Part shown: positions 18,518 through 26,474 of the stretch, piece after piece
Numbering within the stretch: position 1 is the stretch's first letter
Layout: each line of letters starts with the position of its first letter
Assembly: GCA_002292405.1 (NCBI GenBank)
Contig: DBBW01000016.1
Location: 1 to 28,631 of the forward strand
DNA: 28,631 nt
From: Flavobacteriales bacterium UBA974
GTDB taxonomy: Bacteria; Bacteroidota; Bacteroidia; Flavobacteriales_D; Sanyastnellaceae
Direction: 5' to 3'
Position numbers and translations under genes: made by a program
The notes under the pieces: model-generated
Told to the model about the DNA's origin: nothing
Database searches by the model: none
Seen by the model: only the letters and a program-made list of their open reading frames with translations

Positions 18518-18641
18518 TGAAATATATTTCTTTTCTAAAGAAGTAAAGTTTAATCCTCACCTTAAATTTAAAGTTCTATAAATGTATATAGTTTGGTTGT
18601 AAATTGAATTTTCAACGATCAAAATAACATAACAGGTTTCG

Positions 18642-19202
18642 ATGAGTTTACATCCAAGGTTAGAGGAGTTAATAACAGCAATAGGTATAGAGAAGGTTGT
18701 CGAACTGGCTGACTATGCAACTGTGGATAAAACTTGGGTACCTGCTTTAATAGAGGCGTGTAAATATCCCAAACCCAGAAACAGAAAAGCGGCTTGGGTG
18801 CTCCATCACATCTTCTTGAGACACACGAAATTAATTGAGCCTAAAGTTGAGCAGTTAATAGATGTTCTGCATGCTTCAGAAGATGGGTCAGTTCAAAGAG
18901 AACTCCTTAAAATTCTTGTAGAGATTAAGATCAATGAATTGGAATGGGGCAAATTCAGTCCTCTCTTGTTTGATCTCGGTGTGGGAATTTTATTCGATGA
19001 AGCTCAATCAAAAGGCATGCACTACATAGCAATTAGGCTCGCTGAAAGATTTATGAACTCCGAAAAAGAGCGCATAGATGCAGTAGAAGCGATAAAACAA
19101 ATGTTGTTCAATAGTTACACGGAAGAGAAATCTATGTGTAATGCAGCAGATAAGGCAATGAAGCGCATTGAAGAGAGAAAGATCTTTATAACGACAAGCT
19201 AA
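18642..19202 (+). CDS. Small HEAT-like helical protein of unknown function
   Basis: A 186-aa protein predicted from its sequence to be almost entirely alpha-helical, with amphipathic helices that read like HEAT/ARM units (ALIEACKYPKPRNRKAAWVLHHI; VQRELLKILVEIKI; GMHYIAIRLAERF). It has no signal peptide, membrane segment or catalytic motif. It is divergent from another HEAT-type gene (124 bp between starts) and ends 6 bp from the convergent MFS gene. I do not recognise a characterised family. The intact frame, sensible start and conserved-looking repeats support a real gene. Confidence 0.7.
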   Translation: MSLHPRLEELITAIGIEKVVELADYATVDKTWVPALIEACKYPKPRNRKAAWVLHHIFLRHTKLIEPKVEQLIDVLHASEDGSVQRELLKILVEIKINELEWGKFSPLLFDLGVGILFDEAQSKGMHYIAIRLAERFMNSEKERIDAVEAIKQMLFNSYTEEKSMCNAADKAMKRIEERKIFITTS

Positions 19203-19208
19203 TTATTG

Positions 19209-20834
19209 TTACTCGAAATTTAATCCTTGTTTGTTGAGTGAACGTTTTGCAAACCATGCGTAGTAAACTAGATACGCAAAGCACAGTCCTCCGATAACAA
19301 AGGAGTTTTGAATTCCCACTGATTCGATGTCGGCAAGTTTTCCTTGGATAGGAGGGATTATGGCACCTCCGAGAATCATCATTACGAGGAATGCAGATCC
19401 TTGGGTAGTGTACTTCCCAAGTCCAGCTATCGCTAAAGAAAAGATACATGGCCACATGATGGAACATGCAAGTCCGCAAGCAAGTAGAGCGTAAACGGCA
19501 ACAAGACCAGTAGTATTGAGAGCTATAATTATAGAAATGAGTCCCATAAGGCCAAAAATACTGAGCGTATAGGCAGGCTTGTCTTTCGTGAGGAAGAACG
19601 CAGCTATTTGGACTAAGATGCAAAGGAAGTACCATTTGAGGGCAGAGATGTCATAACCTGCGAGGTATGTGGCGCCCATAACGACTCCGAAAGCTACAAA
19701 TGGAACGACGAACTTTAGAATGTTCTTCTGTATAGAAGTCAAAGGGAAAACATTTACGGCTCCCACCCAACGTCCTATCATTAAACTTCCCCAAAACATG
19801 GCTACAAAAGGTGTAATCTGAGATGACTCAAAACCGCCGAACTCTGGCTGCTTTAAAAATTCCCCCAGGTTAGATCCGATAGCAACTTCGACACCTACAT
19901 ATACGAAAATAGCGAGCATACCTAGTGTAAGCTGCGGGTACTTCATTGCTCCCCAACCGTTAGAATTGCGAGATGATTTAAAGTGTGCAAATAGAATTCC
20001 TGTGACTATAACGGCAAGACCACCAGCGAGCCATAGCATCCTGGTCATCTCAACGCCAGGCATTTCAACTTCGGAGAAGTCAAACCTGTAGCTATTGAAA
20101 ACAGGGGCGAAACAGGCTGCGAGTAAAACAGTCATCGTTAACAGAGTTAAGATAGCTTGGTTTGCTTTCTCAGGGGTTTCTTCCGAAATCCCAGCAGGAA
20201 CGCTTTTCGATTTGCTTAAAATAGTAGCTAGTGCGAGAAATAATAATCCTACGGCTCCATATAAAACAATCACTTTGCTTAAGCTTAAAGAAGCAATCAT
20301 GTCATCATTTACTGCAGCAGCAGATCCAAATAGCGCTAAAGCAATAATGATCGGACCTAATGTTGTCCCCAATGAATTGATAGCACCGCCAAGGTTAATT
20401 CTGTTGCTGCCCGTTTTAGGGTCACCTAAAGCAACCATAAAAGGGTTGGTAGAGGTTTGCTGCAGTGAGAACCCCAGGGCGACAATAAATAATCCCAGGA
20501 GCATTCCTGTAAAAGTGTTCAAATAAACGGACACAATCATAGTTCCAGCTCCTAGTGCGGAGAAAAGAAGACCGTAAACCGTGCTCTTTTTATAACCCCA
20601 ACTACCTACAATATCTTTGTTTTTACGAGATCCTACGACGAATAAACCCAATGCGCCTAGAAAATATGCTAGGTAAAAGGCAAAGTCTATAAGCTGAGAT
20701 TGGAATTGGTCTAAAGAAAAATAATTTTTACAAAAAGGAATAAAAATACTATTCCCAGCAGCAATAAATCCCCAAAAGAAGAATACCGTAGTCAGAGTTG
20801 TTAGTGCGCTATAATTTGTATCTTGATTCGTCAT
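19209..20834 (-). CDS. FHS/FucP-family MFS sugar transporter
   Basis: A polytopic inner-membrane protein of 541 aa with about 12-14 hydrophobic helices. It matches the fucose/glucose-galactose-hexuronate:H+ symporter branch of MFS: TVFFFWGFIAAGNSIFIP in TM1, QQTSTNPFMVALGDPKTGSNRINLGGAINSLGTTLGP around TM4-5. It is longer than FucP (about 440 aa), with an extended central loop. I start at ATG 20834 because translation upstream is basic and non-conserved-looking and the frame opens at MTNQDTNYSA. By eye, the FucP proton-coupling residues Asp46 and Glu135 align with Ser29 and Gln126. It would import monosaccharide released by GH3 or GH92. It is divergent from the starch-binding-like protein gene. 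Confidence 0.88.
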   Translation of the reverse strand: MTNQDTNYSALTTLTTVFFFWGFIAAGNSIFIPFCKNYFSLDQFQSQLIDFAFYLAYFLGALGLFVVGSRKNKDIVGSWGYKKSTVYGLLFSALGAGTMIVSVYLNTFTGMLLGLFIVALGFSLQQTSTNPFMVALGDPKTGSNRINLGGAINSLGTTLGPIIIALALFGSAAAVNDDMIASLSLSKVIVLYGAVGLLFLALATILSKSKSVPAGISEETPEKANQAILTLLTMTVLLAACFAPVFNSYRFDFSEVEMPGVEMTRMLWLAGGLAVIVTGILFAHFKSSRNSNGWGAMKYPQLTLGMLAIFVYVGVEVAIGSNLGEFLKQPEFGGFESSQITPFVAMFWGSLMIGRWVGAVNVFPLTSIQKNILKFVVPFVAFGVVMGATYLAGYDISALKWYFLCILVQIAAFFLTKDKPAYTLSIFGLMGLISIIIALNTTGLVAVYALLACGLACSIMWPCIFSLAIAGLGKYTTQGSAFLVMMILGGAIIPPIQGKLADIESVGIQNSFVIGGLCFAYLVYYAWFAKRSLNKQGLNFE

Positions 20835-20896
20835 AAGTAATATATTTTGATGCGGAAAATCTACGCATTTATTTTTCAATTTTCGCGATATAACTA

Positions 20897-20927
20897 GTGT
20901 AAGTTGTACACGAAGCACTTATATTTG
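20897..20927. promoter_or_regulatory. Divergent promoter region with weak operator-like site (site F)
   Basis: GTGTA (20897-20901) and TACAC (20907-20911) form an inverted repeat with the same 5-nt spacer and GTA/TAC core as sites A-E, but the outer arms diverge. A perfect Bacteroidota -7 box, TATATTTG, lies at 20920-20927, 25 bp before the downstream ATG. TTG at 20904 is too close to be a standard -33 element. The promoter is reasonable; the operator is speculative. Confidence 0.4.
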
Positions 20928-20951
20928 AAATAACCTCTTAATATTTCAACG

Positions 20952-22538
20952 ATGAAACTCCTGTTTTTTTCTTTTATTACTTGCTTTTTTGCAACAAGTC
21001 TTTCAGCTCAACAAGTCTCAATTACTTTCCAAGTCGATATGACGGAGGAAGGAGCAAATCCAGCCGGAGTATTTATTGCAGGGTCTTTTCAGGGATGGAT
21101 TGCGGGCGCTTCACAATTAATTGATGACGATGGCGATGGTATTTTCACACATACCGTAATCGTTGATGCCAATACGAATATTCAATGGAAATACCTAAAT
21201 GGTCCATCTTGGGATTATGCAGAGAGTGTTCCTCCTGCATGTGGAAATCCTATCGATAATAACAACAGAGCATTCGATGTCACAGATTCTGATGCTGTTT
21301 TAGATGTAGTATGCTACGGGTCTTGCCAAGCTTGCGGTATAACAGCTATTACAACAGAGGTAACCTTGACTGTCTTAACTGAAAATATTTCAGTAGCTGA
21401 TGATGGGATGTTTTTGGCTGGATCTTTAAATGGTTGGGCTGGAGAAGCGATGGTAGATAATGGAGACGGATCTTGGTCTATCACGAAAGCACTTGAAGCC
21501 TCTACCTATGAATTTAAATTTCAAAATGGTGTAGATGGTTGGGAAGAGCTCACTTGCGGTGGCAATCGCTCGTTTTCTTTTATTGAAAATGATGCCGCGT
21601 TTTCTGTAACAGGATGCTTCGGACAGTGTAGCGAAACCTGTTTGATAGACCCGGATCCTGCAGACATTACTTTCTCAATTGATGCATCTCAAATTTCAGT
21701 TGATACAGATGGGGTATACTTAATGGGGTCATTTACATCACCTGCTTGGCAAGCAGGAGCTATCTTGATGAGTGATGCTGACGGAGATGGGATATACACA
21801 GTGACTACAACCGTAAGTGGAGCCGCGGATATTCAGTTTAAGTTTAACAATGGCAATCCTTTTGTTGGAGGAGTTACAGATTATACAGGTGAAGAAAGTG
21901 CTGATTTTATTAATCTAGGATGTGGAGTTGATAATGGAGTGGGAGGGACAAATAGAATCCACTCTCGTTCTGGAGTTTCGGAAACACTCACAACAACTTG
22001 TTTTAATAGCTGTGTTGATTGTGCTTTAGTTCAGCCTGTTCTTGTATTAACTGTTGACTTATGTTTGGCTACCGCAGCAGAAGTAAGGCTGACAGGAGCT
22101 CTGTGGAATTGGGATTTAACGATGGGGCCACTTGCAACTGACAATGGAAATGGTACATGGGCTTTGACTTTCGATCCAGCTCCAACGGATGATTTGGATT
22201 ACTTATGGATCGTTGACGGAGTAGAGGAAGACTTACTCGACGATATGATGGCAGGAGGGAGTTGTGCCCCAGTAACAGACTTTACAACATATGCTCAAAG
22301 ATCGTGGCTTGTAGATTCACCCAACCCTTCAGATGTTTTCGGGCAATGTGAGCCCTGTTCTAGCTTAGTCTTTGGGTGTATGTATCCAAATGCGACGAAC
22401 TATAACGAGTTGGCAAATGACGACGATGGATCTTGTATGTTTTCTGAAGATTGTCTAGGTGATGTCGATGGCGATCAGCTGGCGGGAACTACAGATCTTT
22501 TACTCTTGCTCTCTGGTTTCGGATCTATTTGTGATTAA
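20952..22538 (+). CDS. Secreted four-repeat starch-binding-like protein with dockerin-like tail
   Basis: Signal peptide (1-19, LSAQ) followed by four tandem beta-sandwich repeats (about 22-126, 135-232, 237-358, 363-470). Each has a VxFxVDM-like start, a GSFxGW core, a (D/N)GDG(I/S)(F/W/Y) strand pair and a closing CxxCxxC. They resemble the repeats in the protein encoded at 2595 and the CBM48/AMPK-type glycogen-binding fold. There is then one GCMYPNATNYNELANDDDGSC cysteine motif (about 475-497) and a terminal dockerin-like unit DVDGDQLAGTTDLLLLLSGFG (about 505-526). No catalytic motif and no type A T9SS tail were found. It is probably a secreted glycan-binding protein; how it is retained is unclear. 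Repeat 4 is closest to the domain that begins at the right edge of the window. Confidence 0.82.
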   Translation: MKLLFFSFITCFFATSLSAQQVSITFQVDMTEEGANPAGVFIAGSFQGWIAGASQLIDDDGDGIFTHTVIVDANTNIQWKYLNGPSWDYAESVPPACGNPIDNNNRAFDVTDSDAVLDVVCYGSCQACGITAITTEVTLTVLTENISVADDGMFLAGSLNGWAGEAMVDNGDGSWSITKALEASTYEFKFQNGVDGWEELTCGGNRSFSFIENDAAFSVTGCFGQCSETCLIDPDPADITFSIDASQISVDTDGVYLMGSFTSPAWQAGAILMSDADGDGIYTVTTTVSGAADIQFKFNNGNPFVGGVTDYTGEESADFINLGCGVDNGVGGTNRIHSRSGVSETLTTTCFNSCVDCALVQPVLVLTVDLCLATAAEVRLTGALWNWDLTMGPLATDNGNGTWALTFDPAPTDDLDYLWIVDGVEEDLLDDMMAGGSCAPVTDFTTYAQRSWLVDSPNPSDVFGQCEPCSSLVFGCMYPNATNYNELANDDDGSCMFSEDCLGDVDGDQLAGTTDLLLLLSGFGSICD

Positions 22539-22554
22539 TTATTTTCAGAAAGTC

Positions 22555-23085
22555 ACTTATGGTACTTTTTACCATATATTTGATTCTGAATATTTACAAA
22601 TAATTAAGTCATGTACAATAAGTCTATATATTTCAAGACACTTTCTTTTCTGTTTTTAGTTAGTGCTTCTGTTTTTACTCTCGCACAAGAAACGACATTT
22701 ACAGATATTGAATTCACCGGTACGTTTGGTGGAACCACTTATGACGGAAATTATTACACCTTCCCTTCAGGTTCTGAAGTATGGGGTGGCTTTGCAAATG
22801 AAGATGTGAGCATTTATCCATTGACCTTCACGGATGGTGGAGAAATCACCTTTACGGGTTCAACTGCAGGAACAGACGCTGAGGTTTATTTTAGATTTGA
22901 GTATAATCCATACCCAGATACGGAGCCAAGTTTTAACACAGTATCTGTTACTGTCAGTGGAATGAATGATGCCCCTTATTCTATCGAACTCCCTTCTCAG
23001 GGTGCAAATACATATAGTTCATTTCTGTTGTATGTAGCTACTCCTGACTCTCCAGTTTCATTAACAGATGTCTCTCTTACAACGA
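22555..23085 (+). repeat. Duplicated promoter-plus-module block, copy 1
   Basis: This block matches 24501-25031 at a constant offset of 1946 bp, with no insertion or deletion where I checked (operator, start codon, module end). It covers the palindromic operator, -7 box, leader, signal peptide and N-terminal module. Some stretches, such as 22,890-22,940 and 23,040-23,075, are nearly identical at nucleotide level. Downstream of the module the genes are unrelated. Confidence 0.85.
22557..22582 (+). promoter_or_regulatory. Operator site B with overlapping -7 element
   Basis: TTATGGTA (22557-22564) and TACCATAT (22570-22577) with a 5-nt spacer; the inner seven bases of each arm are perfectly complementary. 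The right arm overlaps a perfect TAnnTTTG element, TATATTTG (22575-22582). The ATG is 54 bp after the left-arm start. Binding here would block RNA polymerase, which suggests repression. Confidence 0.78.
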
Positions 23086-24404
23086 CATATTCATTAACGG
23101 ATGTTTTTGGATGTACAGATACTGCAGCTTCTAATTATAATGAAGATGCTACGATTGAGGATGGTTCTTGTGAATACGGAATACAAATTGATCTTCCTGT
23201 TACTTTTGAAGATCCTACAATCAATTATACAATGTCTGACTTTGGTGCCAATGTCTCCACGTTAGTCACAGATCCGTTTGATCCTCCTAACATGGTGATG
23301 CAAGTTGTGAAAACAGCACAAGCAGCAACTTGGGCTGGGACAACTATAGGAACTCCTGCCGGTTTTTCAACAGACATTCCTTTATCCTTAACAGATTCAA
23401 AAATGACGGTTCGTGTGTGGTCTCCAGAAGCGGGCACGCCGATTCGATTGAAAGTAGAAGATTCAAATGATCCTACTCATACGTGTGAAACGGAATCAAA
23501 TACAACTGTTTCAGGAGAATGGGAAGTATTAGAATTTGATTTTATAAATCAAGCTCCTGGCACAGAGTTATTGAGTGTTGGTTTGGATTGGGGTTGGACT
23601 TATAATATGGCTTCTATCTTTTTTAATTTTGGGACAGAGGGTTCGGTAGCTGGAGAAACAACTTATTATTTTGATGATGTTATGTTTGGTGGATTAGGTG
23701 CTGATTATGGTTGTATAGATATGACAGCTTGTAACTATAATCCGTTAGCTACTTATGACGATGCTTCTTGTATATACCCTGTAGAGTTTTATGATTGCAA
23801 TGGTGACTGTTTAAATGATAATGACGGCGATAGCATTTGTGATGAGTTAGAGATTGATGGTTGTACAGATTCGGTGGCTTCAAACTACAATATGGATGCG
23901 ACTGATGATGATGGTTCTTGTTGTTATTTAGTTATTACACTTGCTTCTATTACTTATGAAGATGGAATAGGTGTAGGTACTGTAACAACATCAGGTGGAG
24001 TTGGTCAGGTTGTTATTGTTTGGACTGATTCAGATGGAGTTGTAGTTAATAATATAGAGTCTATTCAGGAATTTGACATCTACACGGTTAATGTAACGGA
24101 TGAAAACGGATGTACTGCTTCATCAGAAGTATTTCAGACAGGATTGAACGAGCTTGATCCGCTTGCTTTTGAAATGTTTCCAAATCCAACATCAGGAGAG
24201 GTCACAATACAAATTAGCTCAGAGTTGGAAGAATTAAGTATGCAGGTTTTTGACGCTACGGGAAGAATGGTATTGGCTCAGGATTACATGATTTTACAAA
24301 GTACTATAAGCCTCGATTTATCATACCTTTTAGTTGGGACGTATACGATAATGCTCAGCAATGATCATGGTGTCTCTTTCCTTAAGTTGTCTATTCAGCA
24401 TTAA
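22611..24404 (+). CDS. T9SS-secreted multidomain carbohydrate-binding protein
   Basis: In order: signal peptide (1-25, TLAQ); the shared N-terminal module (about 30-158, with FRFEYNPYPDTEPSFNT); a GCTDTAASNYNEDATIEDGSC repeat (about 166-188); a CBM-like beta-sandwich of about 170 residues (195-363; DLPVTFEDP ... TTYYFDDVMFGG) of the type often attached to marine laminarinases; two further cysteine repeats plus a DNDGDSICDELE calcium-binding-like stretch (366-438); a SprB-like segment (440-510; YTVNVTDENGCTAS); and a T9SS type A tail (about 515-597; FEMFPNPTSGEV). No glycosidase motif is visible. It is likely displayed on or released from the surface to bind beta-glucan. The operator at 22557 and the near-identical module point to shared regulation and origin with the next gene. 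Confidence 0.85.
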   Translation: MYNKSIYFKTLSFLFLVSASVFTLAQETTFTDIEFTGTFGGTTYDGNYYTFPSGSEVWGGFANEDVSIYPLTFTDGGEITFTGSTAGTDAEVYFRFEYNPYPDTEPSFNTVSVTVSGMNDAPYSIELPSQGANTYSSFLLYVATPDSPVSLTDVSLTTTYSLTDVFGCTDTAASNYNEDATIEDGSCEYGIQIDLPVTFEDPTINYTMSDFGANVSTLVTDPFDPPNMVMQVVKTAQAATWAGTTIGTPAGFSTDIPLSLTDSKMTVRVWSPEAGTPIRLKVEDSNDPTHTCETESNTTVSGEWEVLEFDFINQAPGTELLSVGLDWGWTYNMASIFFNFGTEGSVAGETTYYFDDVMFGGLGADYGCIDMTACNYNPLATYDDASCIYPVEFYDCNGDCLNDNDGDSICDELEIDGCTDSVASNYNMDATDDDGSCCYLVITLASITYEDGIGVGTVTTSGGVGQVVIVWTDSDGVVVNNIESIQEFDIYTVNVTDENGCTASSEVFQTGLNELDPLAFEMFPNPTSGEVTIQISSELEELSMQVFDATGRMVLAQDYMILQSTISLDLSYLLVGTYTIMLSNDHGVSFLKLSIQH

Positions 24405-24418
24405 CACATTATAAACCA

Positions 24419-24464
24419 TTTTTCTTGGACGTTTTCAAATGTATCATTTGTGCGTTGAGAAAAA
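24419..24464. other. Imperfect long hairpin between two secreted-protein genes
   Basis: The nested pairing segments are TTTTTCT/AGAAAAA, ACG/CGT and CAAATG/CATTTG (loop TAT), separated by small internal loops. It lies just after the stop at 24404. No T-run follows on either strand outside the stem, so it may be a transcript 3'-end structure rather than a classical terminator. Confidence 0.4.
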
Positions 24465-24500
24465 AGTAAGTAATTGTAGTAATAATTATATAAGAATCGT

Positions 24501-25031
24501 ACTTATGGTACGGTATACTATATATTAGACGATGATTGTTTACGAATAATTAAACCATGTACCATAAATATCGATATTTTAAAACTCTTTCTTTTTTACT
24601 TTTAGTTAGTGCTTCAGTTTATACTTACGCACAAGAAACTATCTATTCAGGGGTTGTATTCTCCGGTGTATTTGGTGGAACAAACTATGATGGGAATTAT
24701 TATACCTTCCCTTCAGGTTCTGAAGTTTGGGGTGGTTTTGCAAATGAAGATTTGAGTATTTATCCAATAACCTTTGCAGATGGTGGTGAAATTACCTTTA
24801 CGGGTTCAACGGCAGGAACAGACACTGAAGTCTATTTTAGATTTGAGTATAATCCATACCCAGATACGGAGCCAAGTTTTAATACAGTCTCTGTTACTGT
24901 CAGTGGAATGGATGATGCCCCTTATTCTATCGAACTCCCCTCTCAGGGTACAAATACATACAGTTCATTTCTGATGTACGTAGCTACTCCTGACTCTCCA
25001 GTTTCATTAACAGATGTCTCTCTTACGGCTA
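24501..25031 (+). repeat. Duplicated promoter-plus-module block, copy 2
   Basis: The partner of 22555-23085 at constant offset 1946. The copy keeps operator, leader and module co-linear, while the right operator arm (TACTATAT) and the -7 box (TATATTAG) have drifted by single bases. This indicates duplication of promoter and N-terminus together. Confidence 0.85.
24503..24528 (+). promoter_or_regulatory. Operator site C with overlapping -7 element
   Basis: TTATGGTA (24503-24510) and TACTATAT (24516-24523), 5-nt spacer, one mismatch in the palindrome relative to site B. The -7-like box TATATTAG (24521-24528) is in exactly the same register as at site B, and the ATG is again 54 bp from the left-arm start. 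Confidence 0.7.
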
Positions 25032-26209
25032 CATTTTTATCAACTGATGTTTACGGATGTATAGATCCTTTAGCGGTTGATTATAATGTAAATGCAACAT
25101 CTCAATTAATGGATCAGAATGGAAATATAATGTGTACTTATGACTCGTGTGCAAATACTCCTGGCAATGGATGTATGTATTCGAATTCATTTGGTCTTTT
25201 TAACGAGTGGTTTGGTTCATCTGAGTGTGAATTATACGGAGGAACTCCTTGTACAGGTGAAACGGAAGGTTGTACCGATGCAGCTGCAAATAATTATAAT
25301 CCGAACGCTACAAATGATGATGGTTCTTGCAATTATCAAACAGGTTTAGTTTGGTCTGATGAATTTGAAGCTTCGAATTTAGATCCTACCAAGTGGGATT
25401 ATGATATTGGTCAAGGATCATGGGGTTGGGGTAATAATGAATTGCAATACTATACAAATAGTATTTCAAACGTGATGTTAGATAATGGCTATTTAAAAAT
25501 TACAGCAAGGAATGAACAATTTGGTGCCGCCAATTACACATCTGCTAGAATTAAATCAAAAGGATTATTTGAGTTTATGTATGGTAGGGTGGACGCAAGA
25601 ATTCAAGTTCCAATTGGTCAAGGCCTTTGGCCTGCTTTTTGGATGTTGGGCGGAAATATTGATAATGTTAGCTGGCCTCAATGTGGTGAAATTGATATCA
25701 TGGAACATATTAATACGGAGGCCATAATTCATGGAACACATCATTACAACAACAACGGTCACCAATATTCAGGCGGTTCTGCTGTATGTAATGCAGGAGA
25801 ATTTAATGTTTACAGTATTGAGTGGTCTCCTTTAAGTATTAAATGGTTTCTGAATGATTCAATGTATTATGAGGCGGATATAAGCTCGAACTCTGTCTCC
25901 AAGGAAGAGTTTCATGAACCATTTTTTTTTCTAATCAACCTTGCTGTTGGTGGTAATTGGCCTGGATCGCCCAATGCTAATACACAATTTCCTTCCGTTA
26001 TGCTTGTGGATTATGTTCGAGTATATCAAGAAAATGCTGGATGTAGTGAAGATGTAGATAATGATGGCCTTGTTACAGTGACAGATATACTTCTTGTTCT
26101 TACTGAATATGGCTGTGCTAGTGTGTGTGTGAATGACATTAACATCGATGGAGTTATTAATGTTACAGACATATTGATGATTTTAGCTGCATTTGGCGCC
26201 GAGTGTTGA
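24557..26209 (+). CDS. Secreted GH16 endo-beta-1,3-glucanase with N-terminal module and dockerin-like tail
   Basis: In order: signal peptide (1-25, TYAQ); shared N-terminal module (about 26-155); a long cysteine-rich region (about 170-262) with GCIDPLAVDYN, GCMYSNSFGLFNEWFG, ELYGGTPC and GCTDAAANNYNPNATNDDGSC; a complete GH16 domain (about 265-490; LVWSDEFEASNLDPTKWDYD, GQGLWPAFWMLGG). Catalytic motif EIDIME gives nucleophile Glu378, Asp380 and acid/base Glu383. The catalytic domain closely resembles that of the lipoprotein GH16 at 9660. The C-terminus has two dockerin-like units (about 495-550; DVDNDGLVTVTDILLVL and DINIDGVINVTDILMIL), not a type A T9SS tail. It is the secreted or differently anchored counterpart of the operon's lipoprotein laminarinase. 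GH16 is certain; substrate is inferred. Confidence 0.92.
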   Translation: MYHKYRYFKTLSFLLLVSASVYTYAQETIYSGVVFSGVFGGTNYDGNYYTFPSGSEVWGGFANEDLSIYPITFADGGEITFTGSTAGTDTEVYFRFEYNPYPDTEPSFNTVSVTVSGMDDAPYSIELPSQGTNTYSSFLMYVATPDSPVSLTDVSLTATFLSTDVYGCIDPLAVDYNVNATSQLMDQNGNIMCTYDSCANTPGNGCMYSNSFGLFNEWFGSSECELYGGTPCTGETEGCTDAAANNYNPNATNDDGSCNYQTGLVWSDEFEASNLDPTKWDYDIGQGSWGWGNNELQYYTNSISNVMLDNGYLKITARNEQFGAANYTSARIKSKGLFEFMYGRVDARIQVPIGQGLWPAFWMLGGNIDNVSWPQCGEIDIMEHINTEAIIHGTHHYNNNGHQYSGGSAVCNAGEFNVYSIEWSPLSIKWFLNDSMYYEADISSNSVSKEEFHEPFFFLINLAVGGNWPGSPNANTQFPSVMLVDYVRVYQENAGCSEDVDNDGLVTVTDILLVLTEYGCASVCVNDINIDGVINVTDILMILAAFGAEC

Positions 26210-26261
26210 ATGATTTAATTTGAAACTTGTCTATGACCATCCTAGAATTGTAGACCGATGC

Positions 26262-26302
26262 AAGTCTAATGGACTTAAGGCGTATAAACCGCCATTGGAC
26301 TT
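26262..26302 (+). terminator. Putative hairpin/terminator after the GH16 gene
   Basis: Arms AAGTCTAATGG (26262-26272) and CCATTGGACTT (26292-26302) pair over 11 positions with one G-U. An alternative inner GGCG/CGCC pairing competes. Only a modest T-containing stretch follows, so termination is possible but not strong. The remainder of 26210-26474 holds no gene that I can support. Confidence 0.4.
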
Positions 26303-26427
26303 TGGATTTAGTTATACCACCTCTGAGTTTTCGAGTTTTTCAATTGTGAAATCACTAATTTCGCGGTAAGATTTGGAATTTGTGAATGTTGAAGAGAATC
26401 ATGTCAGGGAGCCAAGATTGTTTAATG

Positions 26428-26450
26428 TTATTGTAGGTTAATTGTAGAAA
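26428..26450 (+). promoter_or_regulatory. Half-sites upstream of the Nudix-type regulator
   Basis: TTATTGTAG (26428-26436) and TTAATTGTAG are arranged as direct repeats about 30-45 bp before the regulator ATG. The first is identical to the left arm of operator sites A and E, but no inverted right arm follows. It could be a weak autoregulatory site or chance in AT-rich DNA. Confidence 0.25.
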
Positions 26451-26474
26451 GATTTTAAATTAAAACAAGAAGTA

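Noticed and set aside
19186..19635. Minus-strand 149-codon frame overlapping the 3' end of the MFS gene
   Set aside because: It is an out-of-frame shadow of the same strand's transporter, rich in Cys and His with no coherent fold.
20095..20526. Plus-strand open frame of 143 codons over the MFS gene
   Set aside because: It is a shadow of the transporter reading frame; the transporter motifs on the other strand are unambiguous.
20835..20918. Upstream ATG extending the MFS transporter by 28 residues
   Set aside because: The extension is basic and unlike an MFS N-terminus; the family start pattern begins at the ATG at 20834.
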